Assembly: GCF_000720635.1 (NCBI RefSeq)
Contig: NZ_JOCF01000047.1
Coordinates: 48,096-112,095 of the forward strand
DNA length: 64,000 nt
Direction: 5' to 3'
Source: Streptomyces sp. NRRL WC-3742
GTDB taxonomy: Bacteria; Actinomycetota; Actinomycetes; Streptomycetales; Streptomycetaceae
Shown: positions 1 through 8,600 of the stretch, in pieces
Layout: every line of letters begins with the position of its first letter
Numbering within the stretch: the stretch's first letter is position 1
Made by a program: the position numbers and the translations under genes
The notes under the pieces: generated by a model
The model's input: only the letters and a program-made list of their open reading frames with translations
Database searches by the model: none
Told to the model about the DNA's origin: nothing

Positions 1-13
1 GCGGTGGAGCGGG

Positions 14-1558
14 TCATGTGGCGTCCTTGTCCCGGGCGGCGTCGCGAACCGGGCCGCCCTCGGTCTCGTCCTCGGACGGCGGAGCCGGCGGGGCCAGTGG
101 CAGCGTCAGGGTGAACACCGCGCCGACCTCCCCGTTGGCCGCAGTGATCGTGCCCCCGTGGATCTGCGCGTTGGCCATCGCGATCGACAGCCCCAGTCCG
201 CTGCCCTCGGAGCGGGCCCGCCCCCGGTCGGCCTTGTAGAAGCGGTCGAAGACGTGCGGCAGCACGTCCTCGGGGATGCCGGGGCCGCTGTCGGAGACCT
301 CGACCACCACCGAGTCCCCGGTCTGCCGGACCTTGACGCGCACCGGCGAGCCGCCGTGCTTGAGGGCGTTGCCGATCAGGTTGGCGAAGACCACGTCGAG
401 CCTGCGCGGGTCGACGACGGCCAGGATGCCGCGCGGGGCGTCCAGTTCGACGGCGTCGTACCAGGCCCGGCCGTCGATGCAGGACATGATCAGGTCGGCC
501 ATGTCCACCTCGTCGGCGACGAGCTTCGCGGTGCCGGCGTCGAAGCGGGTGACCTCCATGAGGTTCTCCACCAGGTCGGACAGCCGCCTGGTCTCGCTCA
601 CCACGAGCCGTACGGCCGGCTCGATCATGGGGTCGAGGGACTCGGCCTCGTCCTCCAGGATGTCGGTGACGGCGGTCATCGCGGTCAGCGGGGTGCGCAG
701 CTCGTGCGACATGTCGGCGACGAACCGCCGGCTCTGCGCCTCGCGTGCGCTCAGCTCCTCCACCTGCTCGTGCAGTGCTTCCGCCGTCCGGTTGAACGTC
801 CGTGCCAGGTCGGCGAGTTCGTCGGCGCCGTCGACCTCGAGCCGGGTGTCCAGTCGCCCCTCGCCGAGCTTGCGGGCGGCGTCGCCGAGCCGCTTGACCG
901 GCCGCAGCACGGTGGCGGAGGCGGCCTGGGCGAGCAGCGCGGAGCCGATCAGGGCGAGCAGGGTGGCGATGGACAGCGACCAGCCCAGCGTGTTGAGGTC
1001 GGCCCGCTCGTTCTCCAGCGACTTGAACATGTACGCCGTCGGGCCGTTCGGCATCACCTTGCTGCCGCCGATCAGGAACGGCCGACCCTCCAGGTTCTGT
1101 CGCTGCCAGTACAGGTGGTACCGGTACGGGTTGCTGTCGGTGACCTCGCGCGGCTTGGCGACGGTGGACTGCAGCGGCGCCGGGACGTCGGCGAGGGTGA
1201 AGTGCGCCGGGTCGGAGGAGGCCGAGCACTCCGGGTGTTCCGGGTCCGTCACCACCACCTCGTAGCTCAGGCCGGAGCTGGCCACGCCGGAGGCGAGCCC
1301 GGCGAGGTCCTGGCAGGTCGCGTTCAGCGGCATCGTGGAGACGCTGCGGCTGAGCGAGACGCGGAAGTCGTTGAGCGCCGTGTCCTGGGCGCGCTTGAGC
1401 ACCGCGTCGCGGTTCAGCCAGTACGCGATGCCGGAGGCCGAGACGGCGGCGAGCAGCGCGACCGCCGCGAACACCGCGATCAGCCTCACCCGCAGCGAGC
1501 GCAGCTGGCGCCACGAAACGGCCGGTATGCGCCGGGTGGTCGTCTGGTGGTCAGTCAC
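14..1558 (-). CDS. afsQ2: AfsQ2-type sensor histidine kinase
   Basis: Membrane sensor kinase that should phosphorylate the response regulator encoded just upstream. The 514-residue protein has a transmembrane helix near residues 24-46, an extracytoplasmic sensor of about 140 residues, a second helix near 193-213, a HAMP linker, the phospho-acceptor His285 in SHELRTP, the N-box NLIGNALKH near 396 and a G-box GSGLGLSIA. The start is GTG at 1558. It lies about 100 nt behind the regulator gene on the same strand, and SigQ is divergent; this three-gene arrangement is that of afsQ1-afsQ2-sigQ in Streptomyces coelicolor, where the system responds to nitrogen status and influences antibiotic production. 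The assignment rests on domains plus gene order; the sensor domain itself carries no motif I recognise. Confidence 0.9.
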   Translation of the reverse strand: MTDHQTTTRRIPAVSWRQLRSLRVRLIAVFAAVALLAAVSASGIAYWLNRDAVLKRAQDTALNDFRVSLSRSVSTMPLNATCQDLAGLASGVASSGLSYEVVVTDPEHPECSASSDPAHFTLADVPAPLQSTVAKPREVTDSNPYRYHLYWQRQNLEGRPFLIGGSKVMPNGPTAYMFKSLENERADLNTLGWSLSIATLLALIGSALLAQAASATVLRPVKRLGDAARKLGEGRLDTRLEVDGADELADLARTFNRTAEALHEQVEELSAREAQSRRFVADMSHELRTPLTAMTAVTDILEDEAESLDPMIEPAVRLVVSETRRLSDLVENLMEVTRFDAGTAKLVADEVDMADLIMSCIDGRAWYDAVELDAPRGILAVVDPRRLDVVFANLIGNALKHGGSPVRVKVRQTGDSVVVEVSDSGPGIPEDVLPHVFDRFYKADRGRARSEGSGLGLSIAMANAQIHGGTITAANGEVGAVFTLTLPLAPPAPPSEDETEGGPVRDAARDKDAT

Positions 1559-1573
1559 GTGAGCCTGTCGTCG

Positions 1574-1600
1574 TACGGGAGATACGGGAGATACGGGAGT
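1574..1600. repeat. three tandem 9-bp units
   Basis: The unit TACGGGAGA is repeated three times (last copy ending in T) in the spacer between the regulator and kinase genes. It looks like slippage of spacer DNA; no role is apparent. Confidence 0.7.
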
Positions 1601-1664
1601 TGGGGACGTTGGGGGAGCTACGGGGGTTGAGGGACCCGAGCGGGTCCGGCAGGGGGATGGGGGC

Positions 1665-2342
1665 TCAGGCCGGAGGGTCCAGCCGGTAGCCCACCCCGCG
1701 CACGGTGCGGATCAGCGTCGGCGCCGACGGCACGTCCTCGACCTTGGCCCGCAGCCGCTGCACGCAGGCGTCCACCAGCCGGGAGTCGCCCAGGTAGTCG
1801 TGCTCCCAGACCAGCCGCAGCAGCTGCTGGCGCGAGAGCGCCTGGCCGGGCCGGCGGCTGAGCTCCAGCAGCAGCCGCAGCTCGGTCGGGGTGAGCTGGA
1901 GGTCCTGGCCGTCCTTGGTGACGGTCATCGCCGCGCGGTCGATGACCACGGTCCCGTACGCGGAGGAGTCCGAGCTCTCCCGCTCGCCGCGCCGCAGCAC
2001 GGCGCGGATGCGCGCGTCCAGCACGCGGGGCTGCACCGGTTTGACCACGTAGTCGTCGGCGCCGGACTCCAGGCCCACCACCACGTCGATGTCGTCGGAG
2101 CGGGCGGTGAGCAGGATGATCGGCAGCTGGTCGGTGCGGCGGATGCGTCGGCACACCTCGAAGCCGTCGATTCCGGGCAGCATGACGTCGAGCACGATCA
2201 GGTCGGGCCGTTGCTCCTTGAAGAGTTTCAGACCGTCCTCACCGGAGGCGGCGGTGGCCACGCGGTGGCCCTGGCGGGTGAGGGCGAGTTCGAGGCCGGT
2301 CCGGATGGCGTCGTCGTCCTCGATCAGTAGGAGGAAAGGCAC
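1665..2342 (-). CDS. afsQ1: AfsQ1-type response regulator
   Basis: OmpR/PhoB-family DNA-binding response regulator of 225 residues. The receiver domain has the acidic pocket IEDDD near residues 8-12, phospho-acceptor Asp52 in LDVMLPG, and Lys in VVKPV. The C-terminal winged helix contains LTPTELRLLLELSRRPG and ends with RTVRGVGYRLD. The GTG at 2342 (VPFLLLIEDDD) was chosen because it gives the usual family length; an upstream in-frame ATG at 2393 would add 17 unrelated residues. It is followed by the AfsQ2-type kinase. A GTnAC-n6-GTnAC box, the published AfsQ1 target form, lies between this gene and divergent sigQ, so autoregulation or control of sigQ is likely. Confidence 0.93.
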   Translation of the reverse strand: MPFLLLIEDDDAIRTGLELALTRQGHRVATAASGEDGLKLFKEQRPDLIVLDVMLPGIDGFEVCRRIRRTDQLPIILLTARSDDIDVVVGLESGADDYVVKPVQPRVLDARIRAVLRRGERESSDSSAYGTVVIDRAAMTVTKDGQDLQLTPTELRLLLELSRRPGQALSRQQLLRLVWEHDYLGDSRLVDACVQRLRAKVEDVPSAPTLIRTVRGVGYRLDPPA

Positions 2343-2471
2343 GGCCCCATTTTGGCCCACCGGCCGCGCCGAATCACCCCCCGGACCGGTCACCGCCCGT
2401 TCGGGAACCGGAAGGAGTGCCCCCGGCGTCCGGTACGGAGGAGGGCGGACCGGGACGAAGGGCCCACCCCT

Positions 2472-2487
2472 GTGACACCCCTGTGAC
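2472..2487 (+). promoter_or_regulatory. AfsQ1-type binding box
   Basis: GTGAC, six bases, GTGAC: an exact match to the GTnAC-n6-GTnAC direct repeat reported for AfsQ1 in Streptomyces coelicolor. It is 130 bp upstream of afsQ1 and 125 bp upstream of sigQ, inside the divergent intergenic region. Confidence 0.75.
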
Positions 2488-2611
2488 AGTCGGCGGACAG
2501 CGCCATCACAACCGCCGGGCAGGATTTTCCATGTCGCCGCAGGACAGCGGGCCCCAGGGCCGGCTGGAGGGCGGCAACCGGAACCGCTCGTACCGACCCA
2601 GGGGGCGCACG

Positions 2612-3589
2612 ATGAACGCCATGCTTCAGACCCGGACCAACCCGGCTGTCCGCACCGCGCGTTCGTCAGCCACCGCCCCCCGGACCCGCTACGAGGTCAG
2701 GACCGACGAGAACTCCGGTGCCGTGACCGTACGGGGGTGCGCGCACAGCACCGGTGGAAACCCTGCCGCACGCCGGGTGAGCGGCGGCGGCAGGACGGGG
2801 GAGCTGTACGGGATCGGCCGGACGGGGAGTGCGGCCGACTCCGCCAACACCCTCACGCTGCGGGGGATCCTCCCCGTCCGCGTCGAGGGCAAGGACGCCC
2901 TGGGGGGTAACCGGGGGAACAGCGGTCTGCGGACGGTCGGCTCGGGGGAGCCGGCCGGCCGCGAGGCCGCAGGTGCGACGCTGCTGCGGCTGAACCCCGC
3001 GGCGGCCCGTACCGGCCAGGCGGGACAGGGAGACGCGCAGGGGGAGCACCCGGCCGTCGCGGAGGACCACATCACGGAGTTCACCGCGTACGTGCGCGAG
3101 CGCCGCGCCTCCCTGTACGCCACGGCGTACCACCTCACCGGTGACCGCTACGAGGCCGAGGACCTGCTGCAGAGCGCGCTCTTCAGCACCTACCGCGCCT
3201 GGGGCCGGATCACCGACAAGGCCGCGGTCGGGGGCTACCTGCGCCGCACCATGACCAACCTGCACATCTCCGCCTGGCGGCGCCGCAAGGTCAACGAGTA
3301 CCCGACCGAGGAGCTGCCGGAGACGGCCGGCGACACCGACGCGATGGGCGGCACCGAGCTGCGCACCGTGCTCTGGCAGGCGCTGGCGAAGCTGCCGGAG
3401 AACCAGCGGACCATGCTGGTGCTGCGGTACTACGAGGGCAAGACCGACCCGGAGATCGCCGACGTGCTGGGGATCAGCGTCGGCACGGTCAAGAGCAGCA
3501 TCTGGCGTGCGCTGCGCCGCCTGCGCGAGGACGAGCACCTGAACAAGTCGGGCGACACCGTCCGGGCGTTCGGCGAGCTGGTCGCGTAG
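2612..3589 (+). CDS. sigQ: SigQ-type ECF sigma factor (SigE family)
   Basis: Extracytoplasmic-function sigma factor that redirects RNA polymerase. The conserved part starts near residue 150 with the region 2 motif LYATAYHLTGDRYEAEDLLQ, followed by an RRTMTNLHISAWRRRK segment, and region 4 (KLPENQRTMLVLRYYEG and SVGTVKSSIWRALRRLRED) provides the helix-turn-helix. The first 145 residues are low-complexity, Gly/Arg-rich and probably disordered, which makes the protein (325 residues from ATG 2612, preceded by GGGGGC) longer than most members. It is divergent from afsQ1 and carries an AfsQ1-type box upstream. In S. coelicolor SigQ antagonises AfsQ-dependent antibiotic activation. The exact N-terminus is uncertain. 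Confidence 0.88.
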   Translation: MNAMLQTRTNPAVRTARSSATAPRTRYEVRTDENSGAVTVRGCAHSTGGNPAARRVSGGGRTGELYGIGRTGSAADSANTLTLRGILPVRVEGKDALGGNRGNSGLRTVGSGEPAGREAAGATLLRLNPAAARTGQAGQGDAQGEHPAVAEDHITEFTAYVRERRASLYATAYHLTGDRYEAEDLLQSALFSTYRAWGRITDKAAVGGYLRRTMTNLHISAWRRRKVNEYPTEELPETAGDTDAMGGTELRTVLWQALAKLPENQRTMLVLRYYEGKTDPEIADVLGISVGTVKSSIWRALRRLREDEHLNKSGDTVRAFGELVA

Positions 3590-3693
3590 CGGCGCCGCGA
3601 TGGACTCCCGTCGGGGGACGGGAACGGACGGTCACGGTCCGGGGGTCGGCTCGGGGGAGCGGCCCGTGGGGGAGCCGAGGATCGTTCGAGGGC

Positions 3694-3730
3694 GACGGGC
3701 CCGGTGCGGGGGAGACGCACCGGGCCCGTC
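3694..3730. terminator. bidirectional hairpin terminator
   Basis: Perfect 15-bp stem (3694-3708 with 3716-3730) and a 7-nt loop, placed between convergent sigQ and the uridine kinase-like gene. Confidence 0.85.
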
Positions 3731-3766
3731 GTCGTAACGTCGTACGAGCGGCTCAGACGGTGGCGA

Positions 3767-4390
3767 TCAGACGGTGGTGAAGCGCCCGGACCAGGCCGCC
3801 GCGGCGATCCGCCGCTCGGCCTCGGGGCCGGCGCACGGGTACGAGCCGAGCGCCACCTGCCGCCCGACGATCGAGCGCTCGGCCCGCATCAGCCGCGCGC
3901 CCCGGCGCAGCAGCACGGGCAGCGACTTGCGCCCCTCCCGGACGTCCCGGCGCAGCCGGCGCCAGGCCGTGGTGAGCGCGCCGTTGCGCAGGCACAGGGC
4001 GTCGCCGAGCAGCCCCTGGGCCTCGCACTCGGCGACGATCTCGGCGGCGAAGATGCCCTCGGCGATGAACGCGCCCGCCTCGCCGAGTTCCAGGACGTGG
4101 GTGTCGACGCGGCCGTTGTCCGGGATCGAGTACACCGGCACCTCGGCGCGCCCGTGCTCGTGCAGCGCGCGGATGGCGGCGAGCGCCTGGTCGCGGTGCC
4201 AGGCGAGCGGGGTGTCCCAGTCGACGGCGCCGTCAGGCAGCCGGGGGAGGGTCGGGTCGTCGCCGTCCTTGTAGAAGTCGTCGAGCTGGAGGACCGGCAG
4301 GCCGCTGCGCTCGGCGAGGGAGGACTTCCCCGATCCGGACGGCCCGGAGATCAGGATCACCCGGGCGTGGGAGGTCGGTGCGGGGTTCAT
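3767..4390 (-). CDS. uridine kinase-like P-loop protein
   Basis: Probable cytoplasmic nucleoside kinase of 207 residues that would phosphorylate uridine or a related substrate. The Walker A motif is GPSGSGKSS at residues 15-23; QLDDFYKDGDD follows at about 34-44 and EGIFAAE later corresponds to the family's substrate and Mg-binding segment. The ATG at 4390 is used; a GTG at 4405 would add five residues. The neighbourhood contains deoC, purine nucleoside phosphorylase and a phosphopentomutase-like gene, which fits nucleoside salvage. Closest named family is uridine kinase, but substrate specificity cannot be read from the sequence. Confidence 0.75.
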   Translation of the reverse strand: MNPAPTSHARVILISGPSGSGKSSLAERSGLPVLQLDDFYKDGDDPTLPRLPDGAVDWDTPLAWHRDQALAAIRALHEHGRAEVPVYSIPDNGRVDTHVLELGEAGAFIAEGIFAAEIVAECEAQGLLGDALCLRNGALTTAWRRLRRDVREGRKSLPVLLRRGARLMRAERSIVGRQVALGSYPCAGPEAERRIAAAAWSGRFTTV

Positions 4391-4451
4391 GGGGGAGTCA
4401 CTCACGGGACACCAGTCTGACGCATCCCGGCCGGTTACCGAAACCGGTCGG

Positions 4452-4862
4452 TCAGACCTTTCCGACGGCGTCCGGACCGGCCAGGGCGAGGTGCAGCATC
4501 GACAGGTAGCGGCTGTCGACCTGGAGGTAGACCGTCCGGCCGCCCAGGGGCGGTTCGTAGCCGGTGGCGGCCCAGTCCTGGCTGTGCCAGGTGTCGGGCT
4601 CGGGCTCGTGGAAGGTGCCGCCGACGGGCAGGTCGACGTGACCGAGCGCACGGGAGCCGAAGGTGACCGTGCGCGAACCCGGGGTGATGTGCAGCTTCCC
4701 GTTGACGTAGGCGCGTTGCCAGCCGGGCCGCTCGGACCGGGCCGAGCACGGGATCCGTACGGGCCGGCCGGCGTCCAGGCGCCTGCGGGTGCGGGAGACG
4801 TGCCAGCGGCGGATGAACCCGTCCGTGAGCAACGGCATCAGCTCGGCGATCAACTCTCCCAC
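4452..4862 (-). CDS. conserved hypothetical protein
   Basis: 136-residue soluble protein of unknown function. The chosen start is GTG at 4862 (VGELIAELMPLL), preceded at good distance by GAGGGGGC; reading further upstream would run into a tandem repeat. The N-terminus is amphipathic and basic (RRWHVSRTRRRLDAG), and the rest is beta-rich with several Trp, His and Gly residues (WHSQDWAATGYEPP). It resembles the soluble part of DUF2550-type actinobacterial proteins, but I would not assign that family firmly. It is transcribed in the direction of the uridine kinase-like gene, 61 nt away, so co-transcription is possible. Confidence 0.6.
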   Translation of the reverse strand: MGELIAELMPLLTDGFIRRWHVSRTRRRLDAGRPVRIPCSARSERPGWQRAYVNGKLHITPGSRTVTFGSRALGHVDLPVGGTFHEPEPDTWHSQDWAATGYEPPLGGRTVYLQVDSRYLSMLHLALAGPDAVGKV

Positions 4863-4868
4863 GGCGCC

Positions 4869-4904
4869 CCCTCGTTCGGTCCCTCGTTCGGTCCCTCGTT
4901 CGTC
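4869..4904. repeat. tandem 12-bp repeat upstream of a hypothetical gene
   Basis: CCCTCGTTCGGT occurs twice perfectly and a third time with the last two bases changed, immediately upstream of the GTG start at 4862, overlapping its ribosome-binding region. Confidence 0.8.
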
Positions 4905-5004
4905 CGGGTGAAGGTCCCGGTGAACGTCCCGGTACGAAGGATTGTGCGCCGTGCGCGCCCGCCCCGGGGATCGCCGAAAGTCGAGGGGTACGCCGACGAA
5001 AGTC

Positions 5005-5043
5005 GACGGACCCGCACCTGGGGGGGATAGGTGCGGGTCCGTC
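5005..5043. terminator. hairpin terminator of the deoC-aldehyde dehydrogenase operon
   Basis: Perfect 15-bp stem (5005-5019 with 5029-5043) and 9-nt loop, 85 nt beyond the end of the last operon gene read on the minus strand. Confidence 0.8.
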
Positions 5044-5128
5044 TCATGACCGCCCGGGCCCTGGGGGGGAGAGGGCACTGGGGACGGCCAGTCTGTGGAG
5101 TTGTGACTCAATCCGGTGGGGACGGAGG

Positions 5129-6031
5129 TCAGATCCCCATCGGGTGCCAGACCGTCTTCGTCTCCAGGAACGAGAGTAGCCGGTCCGTACCGGGCGCATC
5201 CGTCCAGTCCCGGGCGAACGGGTCCAGCTCCGGACGGATTACCCGCTTGAGGGTATCCGCGGCGGCGGCCTCCAGGGCGGGCGCCGCGCCGGGGCCGTCC
5301 TCGGCGATCGCGCCGGCGAGGTCCAGTGCGTTGACGTCCTGGTGCGAGGCCAGGGTCGGCGCGATGTCGGCCGTGCGGCCCGAGATGATGTTGACCACGC
5401 CGCCCGGGACGTCCGAGGTGGCCAGCACCTCGCCCAGCGACAGCGCGGGCAGCGGGGCGTCCGCGGCGGCCGCGACCACGACCGTGTTGCCGGTGGCGAT
5501 CGCCGGGGCGATCACCGAGACCAGGCCGAGCAGCGAGTGCCCGTACCCGGCCTGCGGGGCGACGATCCCGACCACGCCGGTCGGCTCCGGGGTGGAGAGG
5601 TTGAAGTACGGGCCGGCGACCGGGTTGGCGCCGCCCGCGATCTGGGCGACCTTGTCGGTCCAGCCCGCGTACCAGACCCAGCGGTCGATCGCGGCGTCCA
5701 CCAGCGCGGCGGCCTTCTTCGGGCCGATGCCCTCGGAGAGGGCCACCTCGGCGGCGAACTGCTCGCGGCGGCCCTGGAGCATCTCGGCGACGCGGTACAG
5801 CACCTGGCCGCGGTTGTAGGCGGTGGTGCCGGCCCAGCCCTTGACCGCCTTGCGGGCGGCCACGACGGCGTCACGGGCGTCCTTGCGGGTGCCCAGCGGG
5901 GCGTTGGCGAGCCACTGGCCCTTGGAGTCGGTCACCTCGTACACCCGCCCGCTCTCGGAGCGCGGGAACTTCCCGCCGACGTACAGCTTGTAGGTCTTGA
6001 GGACCTCGAGACGCGTTGCTACATCAGACAT
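5129..6031 (-). CDS. short aldehyde dehydrogenase paralogue lacking the catalytic domain part
   Basis: 300-residue protein similar to the N-terminal NAD-binding half of aldehyde dehydrogenases (YVGGKF at the start, then KKAAALVDAAIDRWVWYAGW, VGIVAPQAGYGHSLLGL and APAIATGNTVVVAAAADAP). Family enzymes have about 480 residues; this one ends with a short C-terminal tail after the segment where the active-site region should begin. It has no cysteine at all, so it cannot carry the usual thiol chemistry. It overlaps the full-length aldehyde dehydrogenase gene by 8 nt (ATG inside the upstream stop context), implying coupled translation. I infer a structural or regulatory partner of the full enzyme rather than an independent dehydrogenase. 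The intact frame and tight overlap argue against random decay. Confidence 0.8.
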   Translation of the reverse strand: MSDVATRLEVLKTYKLYVGGKFPRSESGRVYEVTDSKGQWLANAPLGTRKDARDAVVAARKAVKGWAGTTAYNRGQVLYRVAEMLQGRREQFAAEVALSEGIGPKKAAALVDAAIDRWVWYAGWTDKVAQIAGGANPVAGPYFNLSTPEPTGVVGIVAPQAGYGHSLLGLVSVIAPAIATGNTVVVAAAADAPLPALSLGEVLATSDVPGGVVNIISGRTADIAPTLASHQDVNALDLAGAIAEDGPGAAPALEAAAADTLKRVIRPELDPFARDWTDAPGTDRLLSFLETKTVWHPMGI

Positions 6032-7502
6032 CGAGGTAAGCCTCCAGACCGTGGCGGCCACCTTCGCGGCCGTAACCCGACTCCTTGTAGCCGCCGAACG
6101 GCGAGGTCGGGTCGAACTTGTTGAAGGTGTTGGCCCAGACCACGCCGGCCTTGAGCTGGTTCGCCATCCAGAGGATGCGCGAGCCCTTCTCCGTCCAGAT
6201 GCCGGCGGAGAGGCCGTACGGGGTGTTGTTGGCCTTCTCCACGGCCTCCGCGGGGGTGCGGAAGGTCAGGACGGAGAGCACCGGGCCGAAGATCTCCTCC
6301 TGGGCGATCCGGTGGGCCTGGCTGACGCCGGTGAACAGGGTCGGCTTGAACCAGAAGCCGGTGCCCGGGAGTTCGCAGGCGGGGGACCAGCGCTCGGCGC
6401 CCTCGGCCTCGCCGGCCTCGGTCAGCGCGGTGATCCGGGCCAGCTGCTCGGCGGAGTTGATGGCGCCGATGTCGGTGTTCTTGTCCAGCGGGTCGCCGAC
6501 GCGCAGGGTGCCCATGCGGCGCTTGAGGGCGTCCAGCAGCTCGTCCTGGATCGACTCCTGGACCAGCAGGCGCGAGCCCGCGCAGCAGACGTGGCCCTGG
6601 TTGAAGAAGATGCCGTTGACGATGCCCTCGACGGCCTGGTCGATCGGCGCGTCGTCGAAGACGATGTTGGCGGCCTTGCCGCCCAGCTCCAGCGACAGCT
6701 TCTTGCGGGTGCCGGCCAGCTGCCGGGCGATCGCCCGGCCGACCGGGGTGGAGCCGGTGAAGGCGACCTTGTTGACGTCCGGGTGCGCGGTGAGCGCGGC
6801 GCCCGTGCGGCCGTCACCGGTGACGATGTTGACGACGCCCTTCGGCAGGCCCGCCTGGCGGCAGATCTCGGCGAAGCGCAGGGCGGTCAGCGGGGTGGTC
6901 TCGGCCGGCTTGAGGACGACGGTGTTGCCCGTCGCCAGGGCGGGCGCGATCTTCCACGCCAGCATCAGCAGCGGGAAGTTCCACGGGATGACCTGGCCGG
7001 CCACGCCCAGCGGCTTCGGGTTCGGGCCGAAGCCGGCGTGGTCGAGCTTGTCGGCCCAGCCCGCGTAGTAGAAGAAGTGCGCGGCGACCAGCGGCAGGTC
7101 GACGTCACGGGTCTCGCGGATCGGCTTGCCGTTGTCGATCGACTCCAGCACGGCCAGCTCGCGGCTGCGCTCCTGGACGATCCGGGCGATCCGGAACAGG
7201 TACTTGGCGCGCTCGCTGCCCGGCAGGGCCGACCAGTCGGTGAACGCCTTGCGGGCAGCGGCGACGGCGCGGTCCACGTCCTCGTCGGTGCCCTGGGCGA
7301 ACTCGGCGAGCACCTGCTCGGTGGCCGGGTTGACCGTCTTCAGGGACTCGCTGCCGGAGGAGTCGACGAACTCGCCGCCGATGAAGTGGCCGTAGGAGGT
7401 GGCGATGTCGCCCGCGGCGGCGGGGGACTCGGGGGCCGGGGCGTACTCGAAGAGGCCGGCCTTGCGCACGGGCTCCTCGGTGGTGGTCTTCTTCTTGGCC
7501 AT
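6024..7502 (-). CDS. NAD-dependent aldehyde dehydrogenase
   Basis: Full-length 492-residue aldehyde dehydrogenase, oxidising an aldehyde to the acid with NAD(P). Visible motifs are PWNFPLLML, the cofactor loop AFTGSTPVGR, the general-base segment LELGGKAANIV and the catalytic cysteine region FFNQGHVCCAGSR; the C-terminal SPFGGYKESGYGREGG is also intact. It starts 5 nt after deoC, with ATG at 7502 followed by a Lys/Thr-rich leader, and overlaps the shorter paralogue downstream. Since deoC releases acetaldehyde from deoxyribose 5-phosphate, removal of that acetaldehyde is the obvious role, but this is inferred from the operon. Confidence 0.9.
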   Translation of the reverse strand: MAKKKTTTEEPVRKAGLFEYAPAPESPAAAGDIATSYGHFIGGEFVDSSGSESLKTVNPATEQVLAEFAQGTDEDVDRAVAAARKAFTDWSALPGSERAKYLFRIARIVQERSRELAVLESIDNGKPIRETRDVDLPLVAAHFFYYAGWADKLDHAGFGPNPKPLGVAGQVIPWNFPLLMLAWKIAPALATGNTVVLKPAETTPLTALRFAEICRQAGLPKGVVNIVTGDGRTGAALTAHPDVNKVAFTGSTPVGRAIARQLAGTRKKLSLELGGKAANIVFDDAPIDQAVEGIVNGIFFNQGHVCCAGSRLLVQESIQDELLDALKRRMGTLRVGDPLDKNTDIGAINSAEQLARITALTEAGEAEGAERWSPACELPGTGFWFKPTLFTGVSQAHRIAQEEIFGPVLSVLTFRTPAEAVEKANNTPYGLSAGIWTEKGSRILWMANQLKAGVVWANTFNKFDPTSPFGGYKESGYGREGGRHGLEAYLDV

Positions 7503-7507
7503 GGTGA

Positions 7508-8494
7508 TCAGTCCACCGTCACGTAGTCGGGGCCGGAGTAGCGTCCGGTGGCGAGCTTCTGGCGCTGCATCAGCAGGTCGTTGAGCAGGCTGGAGGCGCC
7601 GAAGCGGAACCAGTGCGGGGACAGCCAGTCGTCGCCGAGGGTCTCGTTGACCATCACCAGGTACTTCATGGCGTCCTTGGTGGTGCGGATGCCGCCCGCG
7701 GGCTTCACGCCGACCTGCACGCCGGTGGCCTCGCGGAAGTCGCGGACGGCCTCGAGCATCAGCAGGGTGACCGGCGGGGTCGCGTTGACGGCGACCTTGC
7801 CGGTGGAGGTCTTGATGAAGTCGGCGCCGGCCAGCATCGCCAGCCAGGAGGCGCGGCGCACGTTGTCGTACGTCTGCAGCTCGCCGGTCTCGAAGATCAC
7901 CTTGAGGTGGGCGGAGGTGCCGTCGGCGCGCTTGCACGCCTCCTTGACGGCGACGATCTCGTTGAAGACGTCGAAGTAGCGGCCGGAGAGGAAGGCGCCG
8001 CGGTCGATCACCATGTCGATCTCGTCGGCGCCCGCGGCCACCGCGTCGGCGGTGTCGGCGAGCTTGACCGGGAGGGCGGCGCGGCCCGCCGGGAAGGCGG
8101 TGGCGACGGAGGCGACCTGGATGTCGGTGCCGCGCAGGGCGTCCTTCGCGGTGGCGACCATGTCCGGGTAGACGCAGATCGCGGCGACGCGGGGGGTGGT
8201 CGGGTCGGTCGGGTCGGGGGTCCTGCCCTTGGCGCACAGGGCGCGCACCTTGCCGACCGTGTCCGCGCCCTCGAGCGTGGTCAGGTCGATCATGGAGATC
8301 GCCAGGTCGATGGCGTACGCCTTCGCCGTGGTCTTGATCGAGCGGGTTCCGAGGGTGGCGGCACGCGCCTCCAGGCCGACCTGGTCGACGCCGGGCAGGC
8401 CGTGCAGGAAGCGGCGGAGCGAGGCCGCGGACGCCGCAACGTCCGAGAGGCCGCTGCCCGCAACGCCGGGGGCATTGGCTGCAACAGTGGACAT
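7508..8494 (-). CDS. deoC: deoxyribose-phosphate aldolase
   Basis: Class I aldolase splitting 2-deoxyribose 5-phosphate into glyceraldehyde 3-phosphate and acetaldehyde. The 328-residue protein carries the Schiff-base lysine context DFIKTSTGK, the proton-relay KPAGGIRT, EIDMVIDRGAFLSG and CVYPDMV. It is longer at the N-terminus than the minimal bacterial enzyme, as in other actinobacteria. ATG 8494 is preferred over the GTG two codons upstream (8500). It heads an operon with two aldehyde dehydrogenase genes. A CTACGCGCGTAG palindrome lies 19 bp upstream of the start and is shared with the purine nucleoside phosphorylase gene. Confidence 0.95.
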   Translation of the reverse strand: MSTVAANAPGVAGSGLSDVAASAASLRRFLHGLPGVDQVGLEARAATLGTRSIKTTAKAYAIDLAISMIDLTTLEGADTVGKVRALCAKGRTPDPTDPTTPRVAAICVYPDMVATAKDALRGTDIQVASVATAFPAGRAALPVKLADTADAVAAGADEIDMVIDRGAFLSGRYFDVFNEIVAVKEACKRADGTSAHLKVIFETGELQTYDNVRRASWLAMLAGADFIKTSTGKVAVNATPPVTLLMLEAVRDFREATGVQVGVKPAGGIRTTKDAMKYLVMVNETLGDDWLSPHWFRFGASSLLNDLLMQRQKLATGRYSGPDYVTVD

Positions 8495-8513
8495 AGTCAC
8501 CAGACCAGCATAT

Positions 8514-8525
8514 CTACGCGCGTAG
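8514..8525. promoter_or_regulatory. palindromic operator candidate upstream of deoC
   Basis: Perfect 12-bp palindrome CTACGCGCGTAG, 19 bp before the deoC start. The same 12 bases occur at 12933-12944 upstream of the purine nucleoside phosphorylase gene. The CG centre is typical of LacI-family operators; the regulator is not identified. Confidence 0.6.
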
Positions 8526-8600
8526 TCGTCCGCTAGAGCGCCCCCCTTTCGTGGCCGGACCGAGATCTGGGGGTGGGGCGGGTCAGGGATTCACCGGATG

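Noticed and set aside
158..1630. Long frame antisense to the AfsQ2-type kinase
   Set aside because: Arg/Gly/Val-rich mirror of the kinase gene with no motifs; typical antisense open frame in high-GC DNA.
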